Shown piece by piece: positions 12,701 through 25,100 of a stretch of DNA of 64,000 nt. The DNA is from Membranipora membranacea (taxonomy: Eukaryota; Bryozoa; Gymnolaemata; Cheilostomatida; Membraniporidae). How positions within the stretch are numbered: position 1 is the stretch's first letter; the number at the start of each line of letters is the position of its first letter. A model generated the notes under the pieces. The model ran no database searches. It was given only the letters and a program-made list of their open reading frames with translations, and had not been told where the DNA came from. The stretch covers positions 26,846,001 through 26,910,000 of the forward strand of contig OU612065.1 of assembly GCA_914767715.1 (NCBI GenBank). Direction: 5' to 3'. The position numbers and the translations under genes are program-made.

Positions 12701-15700
12701 TACTCATTCTAAATACAGCCACATTATGATCATTTTGCCCTACTTCTCGCCTTACATTCCTCCGAGCAAAGGCGCTACCAGCATATAGTGAGCTTTATTC
12801 ACTGGGAAGACAAGTTTGTAGCAATATTAATAGTATTCACTCACCAAGCAGGTGAATATATTATTTAAACTGGATGAAATGAAAATCACCTGTTAAACCT
12901 CAAACAGATCCTGGTTTTACCTGCCAGGTATTTCAAGAACATTAAGTATTTGATGGCCATGAATCTGCTGGAGTTTTATCCAGCCCATGACTTCCTTAGT
13001 TTGCTAAATGAGATTGTTTTTTTCTCTGAAGCCGGTTGGTTTTGTGTGCTATAACATCCTACATCATATAATAATCATCCAGATGAAAGGTGGATGCTAT
13101 CGCTTTCAATATTATGGCATTTTAAAGACACATTCTGCGTACATGCCATGAGCCTGGCTGGCTTAGTCCGAGCTAACAAAGAACACCCAGTGAATCATCA
13201 TTGCGCGTTGCAGTACCTGGATATAAAGCACTACATGTGCAGAGCTCGCCGCACTGCTACCCTGGATAAGTAAACACCAGGAACATTTAATACGCCGCTC
13301 ATCAGCTGTTCAAAGTGGATTATAAGTAGCTAGTGATTTATCGCTTGTCCAGCCATTGCCTTAAAACTAGCCGAGTTGAAGTTTGTTGCGGAGTGGTCAT
13401 TGTAAACCCATCGTAGCGTGGACTGGTAAATTTTATGCTTCAAAACCTGTTTGAACATGCAGGAGCTGTAAAATCTCTATCCGATGGAGATGGTCCCATC
13501 CTGCCACATCGCCGTAACGCATCCGCCGTCACCATGATGGCACATATGTTTAAAACTCCCTAATACAGTTGTTGTCGGAATAAGTCAAGGAGAAACATCA
13601 CGAGTCAAAGATCATCTACTGAATTATTCAAATAATCAAGTGCAGTTAGTTCATTCACTCTAGCTGCGTACACCAGTCTGCTTTACTGCCAATATTCCAA
13701 CCAAAAATAGTGACGGTCTATCCACAGTGTACTCTAATTTAGCGGTGCTGTGCATGGCTGCGGGTAACCTGTTGTTCTCTGAAAGAAACCCCTGCGTCAG
13801 AATGACAAGCACACTTTCTAATCTGATTATCAATAAAATGAGGTGAAGATTTAACGGGCTTTGGAAAATTAGAACGAACTCGCAGGCAAGATATTTATCT
13901 GGAGCACCCCCCCCCCCGCAATGGAGTTCGATTGGAACATTCAGTTTAGTTCATTGACATTTTACGTTATTTTTTTGTGTCACCAGAGCACAAGTCACTT
14001 ATAGAAACATAGATATGTTGGGCTTTAGTGATGCACATAGACAAACTATGCCTGTGATGATGCATCAATATATCATAATTAACGCTGATGTAACATCGAA
14101 ATACTTCCTCCAACACTAGGGAAATCTAATTTAATTTCAAAACAAGGGCATGAGTAAGGTATAGTTCTTACCAGTACAAAGTCTGTTCCATAGGTAGAAA
14201 GACAGTACACCGAAATACCCTGGTCAGCAAGGGGGATAACCACCGAGTTAGCTATTTTACTTATTCCCGCGGCAAATGCATTGTCTGGTGTTGGACCAGC
14301 TGACGCCACAAGAGGTAGCCACACCCCTTCATTTACTTTTATGTCATCGTCATTGGTGTCAAAAGCTGAAAAATAAATCAAGAAAAATACACATTATTGT
14401 TGATCTAGAGCTAGATCCTTACATGCGTAGAAAGAGTACATTATTTTAAAGTTGTTATTTTGTTATAGTGATTGTAACTGCCAGCGAATATTCGTTATCA
14501 AAGAAGTGTTTTGTTTGGCTTTCTGGCGATGACCACCTGCGGTGTCCCTTCCTGTTTCCTGCTCCCAAGCTGTCGTCTTCATAATTAATCTACCAATGTA
14601 CATCTAGAAAAGCGGATGTAGTTCCACATCGGTAACCATAACACAGAGCAAGGATATATATATCTAAATATCATTGATCTGAAAACCAAAGCAGGGGTTT
14701 GAGAACTCACTACGGCTTGACTAAGGACACTGGTCAATCTCCTATGTCTAAGTTTAAATATAGATATAAAGCTTCATGATTTATCACATAATTAGCCACA
14801 ACACTCCAGGATCTATTTGCCCTCCCCGCTCACTTTCTTTAGGGGATTAGCGAAATTGATTTAGGAGGTGCACAGCTGATCACTACAGAAAACTTGTTTA
14901 CCAGCTCAGCCCGTAGTTTTTTTATCTGCAGAGATCAAATGTGTTGCTTAGGCCAGTTCTGACAAGAAAACTTAATTTACTTTATATAGTAATGTGATTA
15001 GATTGATGAACAGTGGCAAATGTAATTGAGAATTCACTCCATCTCCGGTATCATATGATCAAGCGGACTTTTAGTTATTCCAGACTATAATACTTATGCC
15101 AGTGATAAGAACGATTGATGTTTCGTCCTGTTTTGTCCGCTTAACAGCACCAAATTCTAACCGGCTTTATTCTATGTTATCTAACAGACGTGTGTGGGAG
15201 TAAGAGGGCAGATCCAGACTATTCATTATCACACAATTTTATTCCGCACTGAACCTATTTTTATAACTTTGTCTCACCAATGAGTAGGATTTTAAATCTT
15301 ACCAAGGACATGGAACATGGACTGCGAACTGCAGTTGCCCCAAAGGTTTGAATAACAAAAAAAAATGGGAAGGGTGGATAAATTATTTGCTATATTTTGA
15401 CAGACATTTACATACTTTTGTAGGCTTCTTCTTCGACAATAACAGAATAATCGTGATCAGTCTCTGTGACGCTGACAAACCTGTAGGATGAGGAGAAAAA
15501 AAATTATAAGATACTTGACTGACATCTCAATACCACTCCGGCTCTACAGTGGCAATCATACTCATAAAACAATCAGTGTTGATGCATTGCAAATCTTTGC
15601 TCAATCAATACATACAGACAACCTTCATATTTGAAACGCAGACTGATTAACTCTAAAATAGCACATATCAAGGAAAGTAACAGTAACCTTGGCTGCTGTT

Positions 15701-16080
15701 GTTTCTCTGTCCAAGAGACATTTCTCACAACATAAGCAGATAGGAAAACTAGATAAGATAAGTCAGCCCATAGCTTTAGTTTTCTTTAAACTTAATCTAC
15801 AGACAGAAGTATAAGCCGATGCTGATAGCCTTACATATGACACCGGCGCTAGTGCTGTGTACTTTTATTTGTATGGGATAATGATGATGACCTACCCGTG
15901 GCAATCGTGAACTTTGTTGTTGTCAAGATAGTGCTTCAAAAATATCACATCGAGCAGAGCGTGTGTGAATTTAGAGATTGCTGAGCGTTTGATGGTCATT
16001 ACTTTCAGTCTGTAGTCTAATATATTGATTTCCATTCTCTCGTCCATTTCTGGCTCCTGTTTGATGTTCACCATTACCAC
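6599..16080 (-). CDS. CASTOR1: CASTOR-family cytosolic arginine sensor homologue
   Basis: Coding exons in transcript order: 16080-15896, 15480-15416, 14365-14172, 11044-10804, 9287-9173, 8883-8801, 8008-7914, 6724-6599. All junctions are GT-AG and keep one frame, giving about 367 residues (the vertebrate proteins are about 330). Family signatures include MEINILDYRLKV near the N-terminus, FVSVTETDHDYSVIVEEEAY, ISKIANSVVIPLA, then ISVYCLSTYGTDFVLV, GDMPEGMGF, AGIVAQISEPIASAHISEYY and a C-terminal VEHYDRVKKLLEEKQ helix. CASTOR proteins are built of ACT-type domains, bind arginine in the cytosol and, when empty, bind GATOR2 to hold mTORC1 down. Start choice: the first ATG adds 15 residues; an internal ATG at 16035 aligns with the usual start. 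The Asp that contacts arginine in human CASTOR1 is Gly here (see findings). The gene is head-to-head with OSTF1. The paralogue (CASTOR1 versus CASTOR2/GATSL) is not resolved. Confidence 0.92.
6744..6780. repeat. (TA)n microsatellite in CASTOR intron 7
   Basis: Run of TA units a few tens of bases upstream (in transcript direction) of the last CASTOR coding exon. A similar run lies near 11075-11105, just upstream of exon 4. Confidence 0.85.
7205..7285. repeat. Foldback element with ~25 bp arms
   Basis: AGCCTGTCTCGACAAGCTTT and its near reverse complement (AAAGCTTGTCATGACAGGCT) flank a loop of about 25 bases. It lies in CASTOR intron 7. Confidence 0.7.
8332..8445. repeat. Foldback element with internal CCCAGAT repeats
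   Basis: The outer arms GGTTCACATTG and CAATGTGAACC are exact reverse complements. Between them lie several GCCATCCCAGAT/GATGGC units, so the block is a palindrome with a short tandem core. A related GTCTGGGAT motif follows at about 8470-8495. It lies in CASTOR intron 6. Confidence 0.7.
10429..10445 (+). repeat. G-tract in CASTOR intron 4
   Basis: Uninterrupted guanine run, on the strand opposite to CASTOR transcription, so the RNA would carry a C-tract. Confidence 0.9.
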
Positions 16081-17827
16081 TATATATACACACCACCACC
16101 CACGGCCCTGCTAACAGAGTAAAACATGTATAAATGTAAATTCAATATAATAGAAGGATTGTGGATTGTACCACTGAGAGCATTTCTATGCTGCAGTAAT
16201 AAAATCACACATCTCAAAGTGCAGTCTGTTGTAACCTAAAAAAAGGCTGCAGTTGACAAATCAATATCACCGGAGCATTCCATCATCTCCAATGGAAAGA
16301 TGATACTCCATGACGATGACTAATAGCCTAAGTCCGTGATAGGGGATATACAGCCATACAGTCCAAGCACCGAGGTAGCTGATAGTGGCATCGCATTATC
16401 AACAATCTCCTTTTGATTACCACTGCCAGTAACCCGGTCAAAATCTGAGCACATAAGCAAGCGACGTGTAACAAGTTTCCGAATCAGAGAATTGATACTT
16501 TGCTGATGATGGTCTGTTTAGTGTTTCACAATAGCAAACCTTCACCAATTATTCATATCAACCAAACTAGCATCGCTACTCAACACGTCCATATACAGCC
16601 TTGCTCATTTTGTTTTTTTTATGTTATACGTGTTACACTAGTTCTAAAAACAGACTAGGCATGGCATATCAGTGGAAATTATTTCAAATCCGAGACCAAA
16701 TGTTTTGAAGAATAAACTGAAGCAATAGATGAACTAGGTGTTAACTTAATTTACCTCAGATTCAGTACCCGCTAACCATGCTTACAGATACCCCAACCCA
16801 AGCACTAAGCGTGTGACTGTGAGTGGCACTCGCGACTCTCAGACACCAGACCAGGCAAGAAGCTGTAAAACTAGTTGTGCTAACACCCAAGATATATGGA
16901 CCACTCCCAGTCATACACATATATTCTTTCCCTTATGAGGCCACAGACCTCTTAGGAAAATGGCTGTGGCCTCAAAACTCTTGTACCAAAATAATTACAC
17001 CGGTACTTTACTACAACAGTGGTGACTACTGGAGACAATGTGACTGTGAGATTGTGTGAGTATGTATCCTGTTTTCTAAATTAAAACTTGACAGAACTGA
17101 AATGAAACATAAGTGGTTCCATCAAGGAGTTACTCCTTGGTTCCATTTTGCACTTCTCAACGTAGCCTATTAGTACCACACACAACATACTACTATATCA
17201 GGGATGCATGTACCACTACACCCCCCTTTCACAAGTTGGAAATGACCAGGGCATGCTTGCAGCATGCACAACACTTTCCTCAAGTCTAGTCTACAGTACA
17301 GCAGTCAGTGTGGTTTGTGGGGTTCACTGGCACTAGATGGCTAAAAAGAGTAGGATCATCTTGAATACACTATGCATTTAAAATCTGACACCTTATCCAA
17401 TCAATCAGCTGATTGACAATGCATAAAAATTCTTCTCCACTGATGCAGTGGAAAATTCCCATGTCTCCCTTGCCATCAATAGAAAAAAGGTCAAGAGGTC
17501 ACGTGTGCATAAAATTCCAAAACTATTAAGCAAATGAATTAATTTTGTGTCATTCTTAATCTAGATTTCTACCAATATCTGATCTTTCAATCCATGTTTC
17601 ATATCAAATATTTGTAATTTCAATTTTCTTCTACTAAACTTTCAAGTTAATGAAGGCAATCCACAACATACATAGGTTCAGCATTGTTATTCACATTATT
17701 GAAACTTCCGGGTTAAAAGAGAACTTGTTGAGAGACACTTGTTTTTGAGAAGGATAAGGATATCTTACAGTGGGACAGCCTGCTCCCAGTACTCTACCTT
17801 TTCTATTTGCATAAGCAAACGAATATC
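16081..17827. other. Shared upstream region of CASTOR and OSTF1
   Basis: About 1.75 kb lies between two divergently oriented start codons. It must hold both promoters and 5' UTRs unless leader exons lie further away. A 10 bp stem pair GAGGCCACAG/CTGTGGCCTC sits at 16937-16973, and an inverted repeat GGTTCCATCAAGGAG/CTCCTTGGTTCC lies at about 17114-17146. No convincing TATA box or coding exon was seen. Confidence 0.55.
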
Positions 17828-20715
17828 ATGTCAAGACCACCTCCTCCACCTCCCACCAAGAGAGGTATGTACTGGTTGGGTTGAGTGCACAACCTTATTC
17901 ATTGATTGATACTTAGGACACAGGTCCTCATTGCAGAGACTGACTAACTCTGGCAGTATCATGATGGCAGTAAAATATTAATCCAATATTTGACTTAACT
18001 TATTGTAGAGATGGGTATATCTAATAGAGGTCAGTTTAGGTGTTCTATGCCCAGTTTTTGTTGGAGGCATGTGGTCTATAGCATGAATACACATGTTCCA
18101 ACATTACTTAATAATCATTTAATAGTCATTTAATTTATGCATCCCATCCAAGATCTGGCACATACATATATAATGCTAAATTTGCATAATCAAGAAACTT
18201 AACAATTAGGTTCTCATATTTCAGCATACAATACAAGCAGTCCCAATTGGCCAAAGGTACCCTAAGGTCAGCCTCTCGCATGAACAATTAAGGTTTCCTA
18301 GATCTTTTCCTACTAGATGATGCTACAACATACCGTGCAAACACAAAAATCAGCTTTCTGGCCTCATTCTATCACTTTATTTTGTAGGACAAGTCAAGGT
18401 TGTCCGAGCGATGTTCAAATACACCGCATTACAGAATGATGAGCTATCTTTTGAAGAAGGAGATACCTTATATATCACAGATATGACTGATCCAAATGGC
18501 TGGTGGAAGGCAAAATGTAATGGCAAAAACGGTCTGATCCCAAGCAACTATGGTAAGTGTTTCATATGGCTATGCTAATCCCACTTTATTATCTGCCATC
18601 CACAGCCAATGCTGCGGTTTTGCTTGCAAGGAAGCGTCAGGTAACTTGGCAGCTTGAATACAACATTTTGATACTTCTTCAGACGCTTACTATTGGAAAG
18701 TGATCTGTATCTTTCAGTACAACTTAGCAGATATTCCTTTCTTTTTCTAGTTTCTGAGAGCATGGAAGCCATTGATAACCCTCTGCATGAGGCATCTAAG
18801 AGAGGCAATCTCCCTTTCTTGCACGAATGCTTGGCTAATGGTGTGTCTGTGAATGGTTTGGATAAATCAGGAGCCACTCCTGTCTACTGGGCTGCACATG
18901 GAGGTCACTCTGCTTGTGTGGAAGCTTTACTCGCAGTGCAAAATATATCAATAGATTCTCAGGTATTACCTTCAAGCAGGCGTGTCATATATTTCACTCC
19001 AAGTATGGTTATTGACTACCAATATGATGTATCGATGGTCAATGCCCAGCGAGACAAAGTACCAGATGGGAAAAAGGAGTTGGCACTACTTCTGAATAGA
19101 CAGTTCTCTAAGCTCTGATTTAGGCCTCAATTCGGAGTTGTCCTCTCTCTAGTTTGGTACTTTTAACCCACGCCGCATAGGAAAAACGTGCTGAAAAGAG
19201 AGTTATCTTGAGAACCACTTATAATAGGTTAAAAATTATTTTTGATTCAGAATCTGCAACATTGAAAACTCATATGGACATAATTTGGGAAATAATTTTA
19301 GTATTTGGATAGTCAATTATAGCATTTCCTGCCTGTTTTGCGGACAATTTGGCAGAATTTTTCACGAGTTTCGTCACTAAAATTAAGTTTGATCAACATT
19401 CAAGCCTCCAATGATTTGGTTACCCTGTTACCCAGGGTTTTCAATGGTGCAGACTCTGAATCAAAAATCATTTTTATCCTAACATAAGCGGTTTCCAAGA
19501 TAACCCTCTTTCAGCAGGTTTTTCCTATGCGGCGTGGGTTAAAAGTACCAAACCGGAGAGAGGACAACTCCGAATTGAGGCATAATAAGAGCTCAGAAAA
19601 CTGTCTATTCTTGAGAACATATCACACATGCGAACAAAAAAATCTAACCAAATTTCAAATTACAAAAAACTAAACAAGGCTGTGCAAATAAATATTTCCC
19701 ATTATATCATAGGTACAATTCGACACAAAAGGCTAAATATCTCAGTTTAACAAAAGCGCTAGCGAATATCTATATACATGTTTACATCTATGAACAAACG
19801 TGCACTGAGACTATAATTTAGTTCTTGAGTAACGTGTACAGGCAATTATTCTGGTTTCCTGTCAGGCTAAAATTATAAAATCACAATGATCACAAACCTT
19901 ATGTCCATTCTTGTTTTTTTAGAATAAACTAGGAGATACAGCATTGCATGCCAGTTCTTGGAAGGGACATGCTCACTGTGTCAGCATGTTATTAGAAAAA
20001 AGTAGGTTGAACTCTGTTTTGATATATCGTCATAAACCACCTTGACAACTGCAGATAAAAAAGGGACACTTCAACCAAACCCAGTGTAGAAACTACTGGA
20101 AAGAAAGAAAAAATTAACTCCCTACATATTTCGAATCATCCGTTCACTTCAATAATGTTTTGAGTGCAAAAAAGCTACTGACTGTTGGAAAGCCTCAAGA
20201 TTTATAAAGTTAATGTGTCGATTTGTAGATGCGGACCCGACTATTAAGAACAAGGACGGTAAAACTGCTTACGAGTTATCAAGAAATCCCGATTGTGGAG
20301 CACTACTTCAAAGAGCCAGTAAGTCCAACATTCAATAGTAAACATTTCCCTCAACATGGTATGGTGTTAATAATGTTGCTCGGTGAGACTTGAGAGGCAA
20401 TATTGACACCTTGAGATTGAGCATTGACAATCATGCCTATTTTGCAGTAACAGTACTGAACAAGCCTAGAAATTGTCAGTAAAGCTGTATTGGTCCTCAT
20501 CTTTCATCTCCATGACTCGATTGGTGGCCGGTATGCTACACCTTCTTTTCCATTTACTCCCATCCTCATCGCTTTCACGGAAACAGGGGAGACCAAACTA
20601 TTGTTTCAAAATGCAGCTCTTAAAAATATTTGTCTTTTCTGTTTCAGTGAGAGCCTCACAGTCCAGCTCCACCAGAAGAGACAACGAGTATATAGACGAC
20701 GAAGATTCAGACTGA
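17828..20715 (+). CDS. OSTF1: Osteoclast-stimulating factor 1 homologue (SH3 + ankyrin adaptor)
   Basis: Six coding exons: 17828-17864, 18388-18552, 18751-18962, 19923-20001, 20229-20318, 20648-20715. All have GT-AG junctions and matching phase. They give 216 residues, against 214 in human OSTF1. Order: [12 protein letters not shown] proline-rich start; SH3 domain about residues 14-67 ([28 protein letters not shown]); ankyrin repeats starting at [39 protein letters not shown] and [20 protein letters not shown], plus a partial fourth ([11 protein letters not shown]); and an acidic tail ending DDEDSD, as in the vertebrate protein. OSTF1 is a cytoplasmic adaptor: its SH3 domain binds proline-rich partners and its ankyrin repeats form a second docking surface. 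Intron 3 carries a complete MITE family A. The gene is head-to-head with CASTOR and tail-to-tail with FOCAD. Confidence 0.96.
19099..19605. mobile_element. MITE family A, complete copy in OSTF1 intron 3
   Basis: This is a 507 bp element with long inverted ends: about 130 bp on each side are recognisable reverse complements, sharing CCCACGCCGCATAGGAAAAA. The outermost bases are GACAG and CTGTC, each bordered by TA (19097-19098, 19606-19607), which suggests a TA target-site duplication as for Tc1/mariner-type transposases. There is no transposase ORF, so it is a non-autonomous element. It lies fully within an intron and leaves the OSTF1 frame intact. Confidence 0.88.
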
Positions 20716-22116
20716 GATTTACTCATTCCTTCCTACATTACTCTGAGATCTATATTTACTACAAGCTGGTCTTGATTAACTACTTATAAATCATTGGTAG
20801 TTTTATTCTACTTTTTTGAGGAATCCGTAAAACTGCTACCAGGGTGATATTTGTTTGATCTGCATAAACAAACGGTGTTTGCTGACTCAAGTCAGCTTAT
20901 CACCTGGCTGGTGATTGGATACTTATTTCAATAGGGCAGCAATGACATCCATATTTGATTGCCATAACAGTCATATAAAGTGACTGTTTTACATAATGGC
21001 CCACCCAAAATAGTCCACTGGCTTCAATACCAATTCAAAATCGAAATTTTCAGGGACAAAGTTAATCCCCTTTACCTAGAAGCAGGTAATCACTAAACAT
21101 ACTTCCTGAATTCAGACTTGCCTGCTTTAATACTTTAGAATACCATTATCACAATATTATCACGTAATCATGAATAACGTCTGCTTACCTTGGAATTTGC
21201 CATGACACGCCACAAAACAAACTTCCTGGTCTAAATTTGATACCTTCCGGGTTCTATTCAATGATATTGCAGGCTTTGGCGATGTAACGGTGCAAAGTTG
21301 CTATTGAAATTGTCATGTGATGCAAATAATGTTCTCCTTATGACATCATAATGCTCCAAAATAACATAACCGCGTAGCTCATTCCATTTATTGTACTGTA
21401 CTTAGTTCTCCTTCGATAGTCAGTGTCTAGACCGAATCGTTTTCAAAAACAGCAATTATTTTAATTCTTGGTAGTCTTATTTTTGTAAAGTCTTTTTATA
21501 TGAATTTACCATATTTGATCATATAAAATAAGCTGATAAAATAGCCATGGTGGTCTAAAGTTGTCTTGTTGTTGCAATGTGAGATTGTTTTCACAGAAAA
21601 TGAAAAGTTGCGTAAGTGTTAAATCAGTCACCTTCATCCGTGTCATCTGTAAACACTTGTTCGCCACTTGTGAAGGATTTGTCGTTTCTCGATATCATCT
21701 AGCCAGGTTTTCGACTACAACCCAAAGTATTAAAAAAGTTACAGAATGTATGTATGTGTATTTTAAACCATCTATCATTGCAATAACGATAACATGAGGC
21801 TTAGTACATAAAGAAAGAAGAAGAAAAGAACTGAAAAAAGCTGTTTCTTTGCTCTTCTCAGTCCTACAATTTTCGGGACAAAAAATCACATGTCTGCGAA
21901 AGGATGTTTTAAAAGTATTAAATGTTACACGGCAGTGCTTTTATAAAGCATTCCTGTCACTGATATGAGTTGATATCAGTGCTTGCAGCATCTGATGGTC
22001 ATTGTAATGGACACCTGTATGTTATCTTAACTTTTAACTGATATAAACATAAAGTCAAATGTGTTTATGTGTCAGTATTTATGACATTTTAACTCTTCCA
22101 ATCATTTAATCTATCA
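20716..22116. other. Region between OSTF1 and FOCAD 3' ends
   Basis: The two genes converge here, so both 3' UTRs should lie in this 1.4 kb. For FOCAD (minus) an ATTAAA polyadenylation-like hexamer lies just beyond the stop at about 22104-22109. No exon with both splice sites and family resemblance was found on either strand. Confidence 0.55.
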
Positions 22117-25100
22117 CTATTTACGCGCACATATTAGAGAGATAACTACCTGTGCGGCTAGCTGGCTCCACGGTTGAGATGCATGTAGCAATGTATTGTA
22201 AAATGAAAACACATGGGAGAGTTGTGTGTATTGCTGTCGCCCGTTTGTCCAGCTTATCATGGCAGTGGTCAGCACCTCCAGAATCAAGTATGTATACTGT
22301 AACAAAAATATCACGGTTCAGCAGTGTCTAGCAAATGTCAATCAATAATTTTCAATTGATTCCTTTTTAATCATGTCCGCAAGAGATGATATTATATTAT
22401 TATTCACTGCACTTTGGAGTTGTGTGCTCAATGTCAAGGGATAAACAACTATTTTGATTAATAGTTCATACATACATGGAGCCAGGGAGGGTGGGAAACA
22501 TGGATGAAACATAATGCAATATGAATAACCGAGAGTGCATGACATGAGCAAGAAACAGAGCAAATTTGGAAGGCAGTAGCGAGTTACTAGTCAGCTCTGC
22601 CAATGAATCAGCTATCGGATATAGAGATATTTTCATACCAAAGTTTGATACATCACAGCAGGAAAAAAAACCATTGGGTTTGCTTTAGATGAACTGACGC
22701 ATGCCAGTGTAGTGAATCAACCTATTACCTCATCCTCAAATGAGTCTTGAACTGCCTTCTGCATTTTCCTCAAGAAATCCATAGCGATATTTGGACTTAG
22801 TGACTTCCAGCATGGGTACATTGATTTCAGCAGCCATTCTAGATTGCTGTAATAAATACAAAACAAAAAACCCATGGGATTTAGCCAACTATTATACTTT
22901 TTGACTACTGAAAAATGTGTTTAAGAGTGGCGTCATTGCAGTGAACATAAAAACACTGCATCATCTTGACAACAACATGTAAAAGCCAAGCTCGTCTATC
23001 CACTTCAAAATTATGCTTACCATTCTTGTGCCAGGTTTTCAAACAGAGGTACAAGTCTGTCTAGAGAACAGCCATTTTCTAGTAAGCGAGAGCATATAAG
23101 GAGTTGTGTTCGCTTATCTGTGACCTCAGAGTAAACCTGATCAGTTAGCGTATCCTCAGCAGAGGAGAGACAACTACACAAACCATCCAGAGAAGTCAAC
23201 TACAACAGAAGACACAAAACAAATGATTTTAAGATGGTTATATTTCGTTGAATAAAGCAATGCATCATTTAAATATCAAGAAAGCTTTCAACATTGAGTA
23301 ACTTGGCAGGGTAATGTAAGTTTGCAAGAAACATATTTTTTTAGCCAATATGTTGGCTCTGATTGGTTAGTTTGGGTGAGTGAGCTCGCTTGACGAACCA
23401 ATCACAGCCAACATTTTGGCTATTTTTTTCATAAAAGAGACATGCGGACCATAGTCTTAATAATATTATAATATTATCAAGTCTATGATGTGGACCTACT
23501 TACATAATTACTGGAAGTTGGCTTCAGTTCCTGTAAGAGCCTGATGAGAGAATCATACACGAATGTTTGTGTGGCTGGAGTGTAGGACTCAAAATTTTTC
23601 ACAACCTCTAACAGTGATGATAGAAGACCTGATATTGTCTGTGCTGCACCCCCATCCTCCTACAACATAAGAAATTAAGTTGGGTGGACTCAAACATACA
23701 CTACGTAGATTATACTATATATTTTAGTACAGTGAAATAAGATAATCGATGAATTCAATTCTATCCAGCTTGTAGTCTAATTACCTGAATTTTGCACAAT
23801 GGTTGGGTGTTGGTAGAAAATGGAATGGTATGACCAGTGACCCGGCTTAAACGCTTAAACTAGCTAGCCAAGTAAAATTTCATGCAAATAGAATGTAAGT
23901 AAATGTCATTATACCTTATATCTGTTAGCAAGCTCAATAAACAAAAGCAACTTCAGTGGAATCTTCTTTCTTAGAGCTAAATCATATTCTTTAAAAACGT
24001 GAGTAGCTTCCATTCCCATTAAAAAAGCGGAGAAAATAAATAAATCTGAGAAGTTTTCTCCACTTATTGATTATAGAAAAAAGTCATACCTTTTTAATCA
24101 AATCAATCCAGGTTGTATCTCTGAATATCTGTAATCTTTCTGAGCTGATGCTGTTTATGAATTTATGCACTTCGCTCAATATTGCACTTTGCGTTGTATC
24201 CTGAAAAACATAATAGACTAAAAAAGTTTACGGGGCTGATTCACCAATATAATTCATAACAGTTGTTATTGTTAGAATAACAAATCTATCAAGATTAACA
24301 AGGAAATGGAGACCAGATAGAATATAATTAAAACAAAGTTTTGGGAATTTTAAGATTACATCGCCCTTGTTTCATCGTTCAAGAGAAATACATGGTCCAA
24401 CCAAGCAGAGAATATTTTTTGACCGCCACCTATGGAATTCAACTCATTCCTTGGGCATTCTGAAAAACAACCCTGATCCACTTATCCCAACCCAAAGCTA
24501 GTATACCATAAGATTAGTTTTGTAGCAGCAAAATTCATTTACTCACCGAGAGTGTTTTGAAGAATTGAGGAGTGCACCATTTAGATATAAAAGCAGCAGA
24601 TGTTGAGCATCCCTTAGTCTGATAGATAGCGGTAGTCAAACATCTCCTCTGGATGTCATCAGCTATAGTAGATTCAAATATTAGGTATTAACTATGAGTA
24701 ATACGATATATGCATGATAAATGTATAAACTTCCTTTATCAATATATATAATTATACATGTATGTGAGTTACAGATATGCAGATATTTGAGCAATAGGCA
24801 TGATAACACAATCTTTATCTTGATCAGACAAATAGACGAATGGAATAAACAGAACCACTATTTGTGGACTGTTATTCATGGTATTCAATGCTGTCATGTC
24901 ATTTTTTAACCGTATGACTTTCACTGCAAGTGGGGGAGTAACTCCTTACTGAGTCAAGTATAAAGTGAAACTGAAGAGATACCAAGTTCAGTGATCAGAC
25001 TACAGCGATGTGTGACATACCTGTATCCCCGTCACCACATCTCATCAGTGGGGCGAGAAGAGCAGACCAGTGAAGAGGTGGCAGCTGTTTAATCTCTGCT

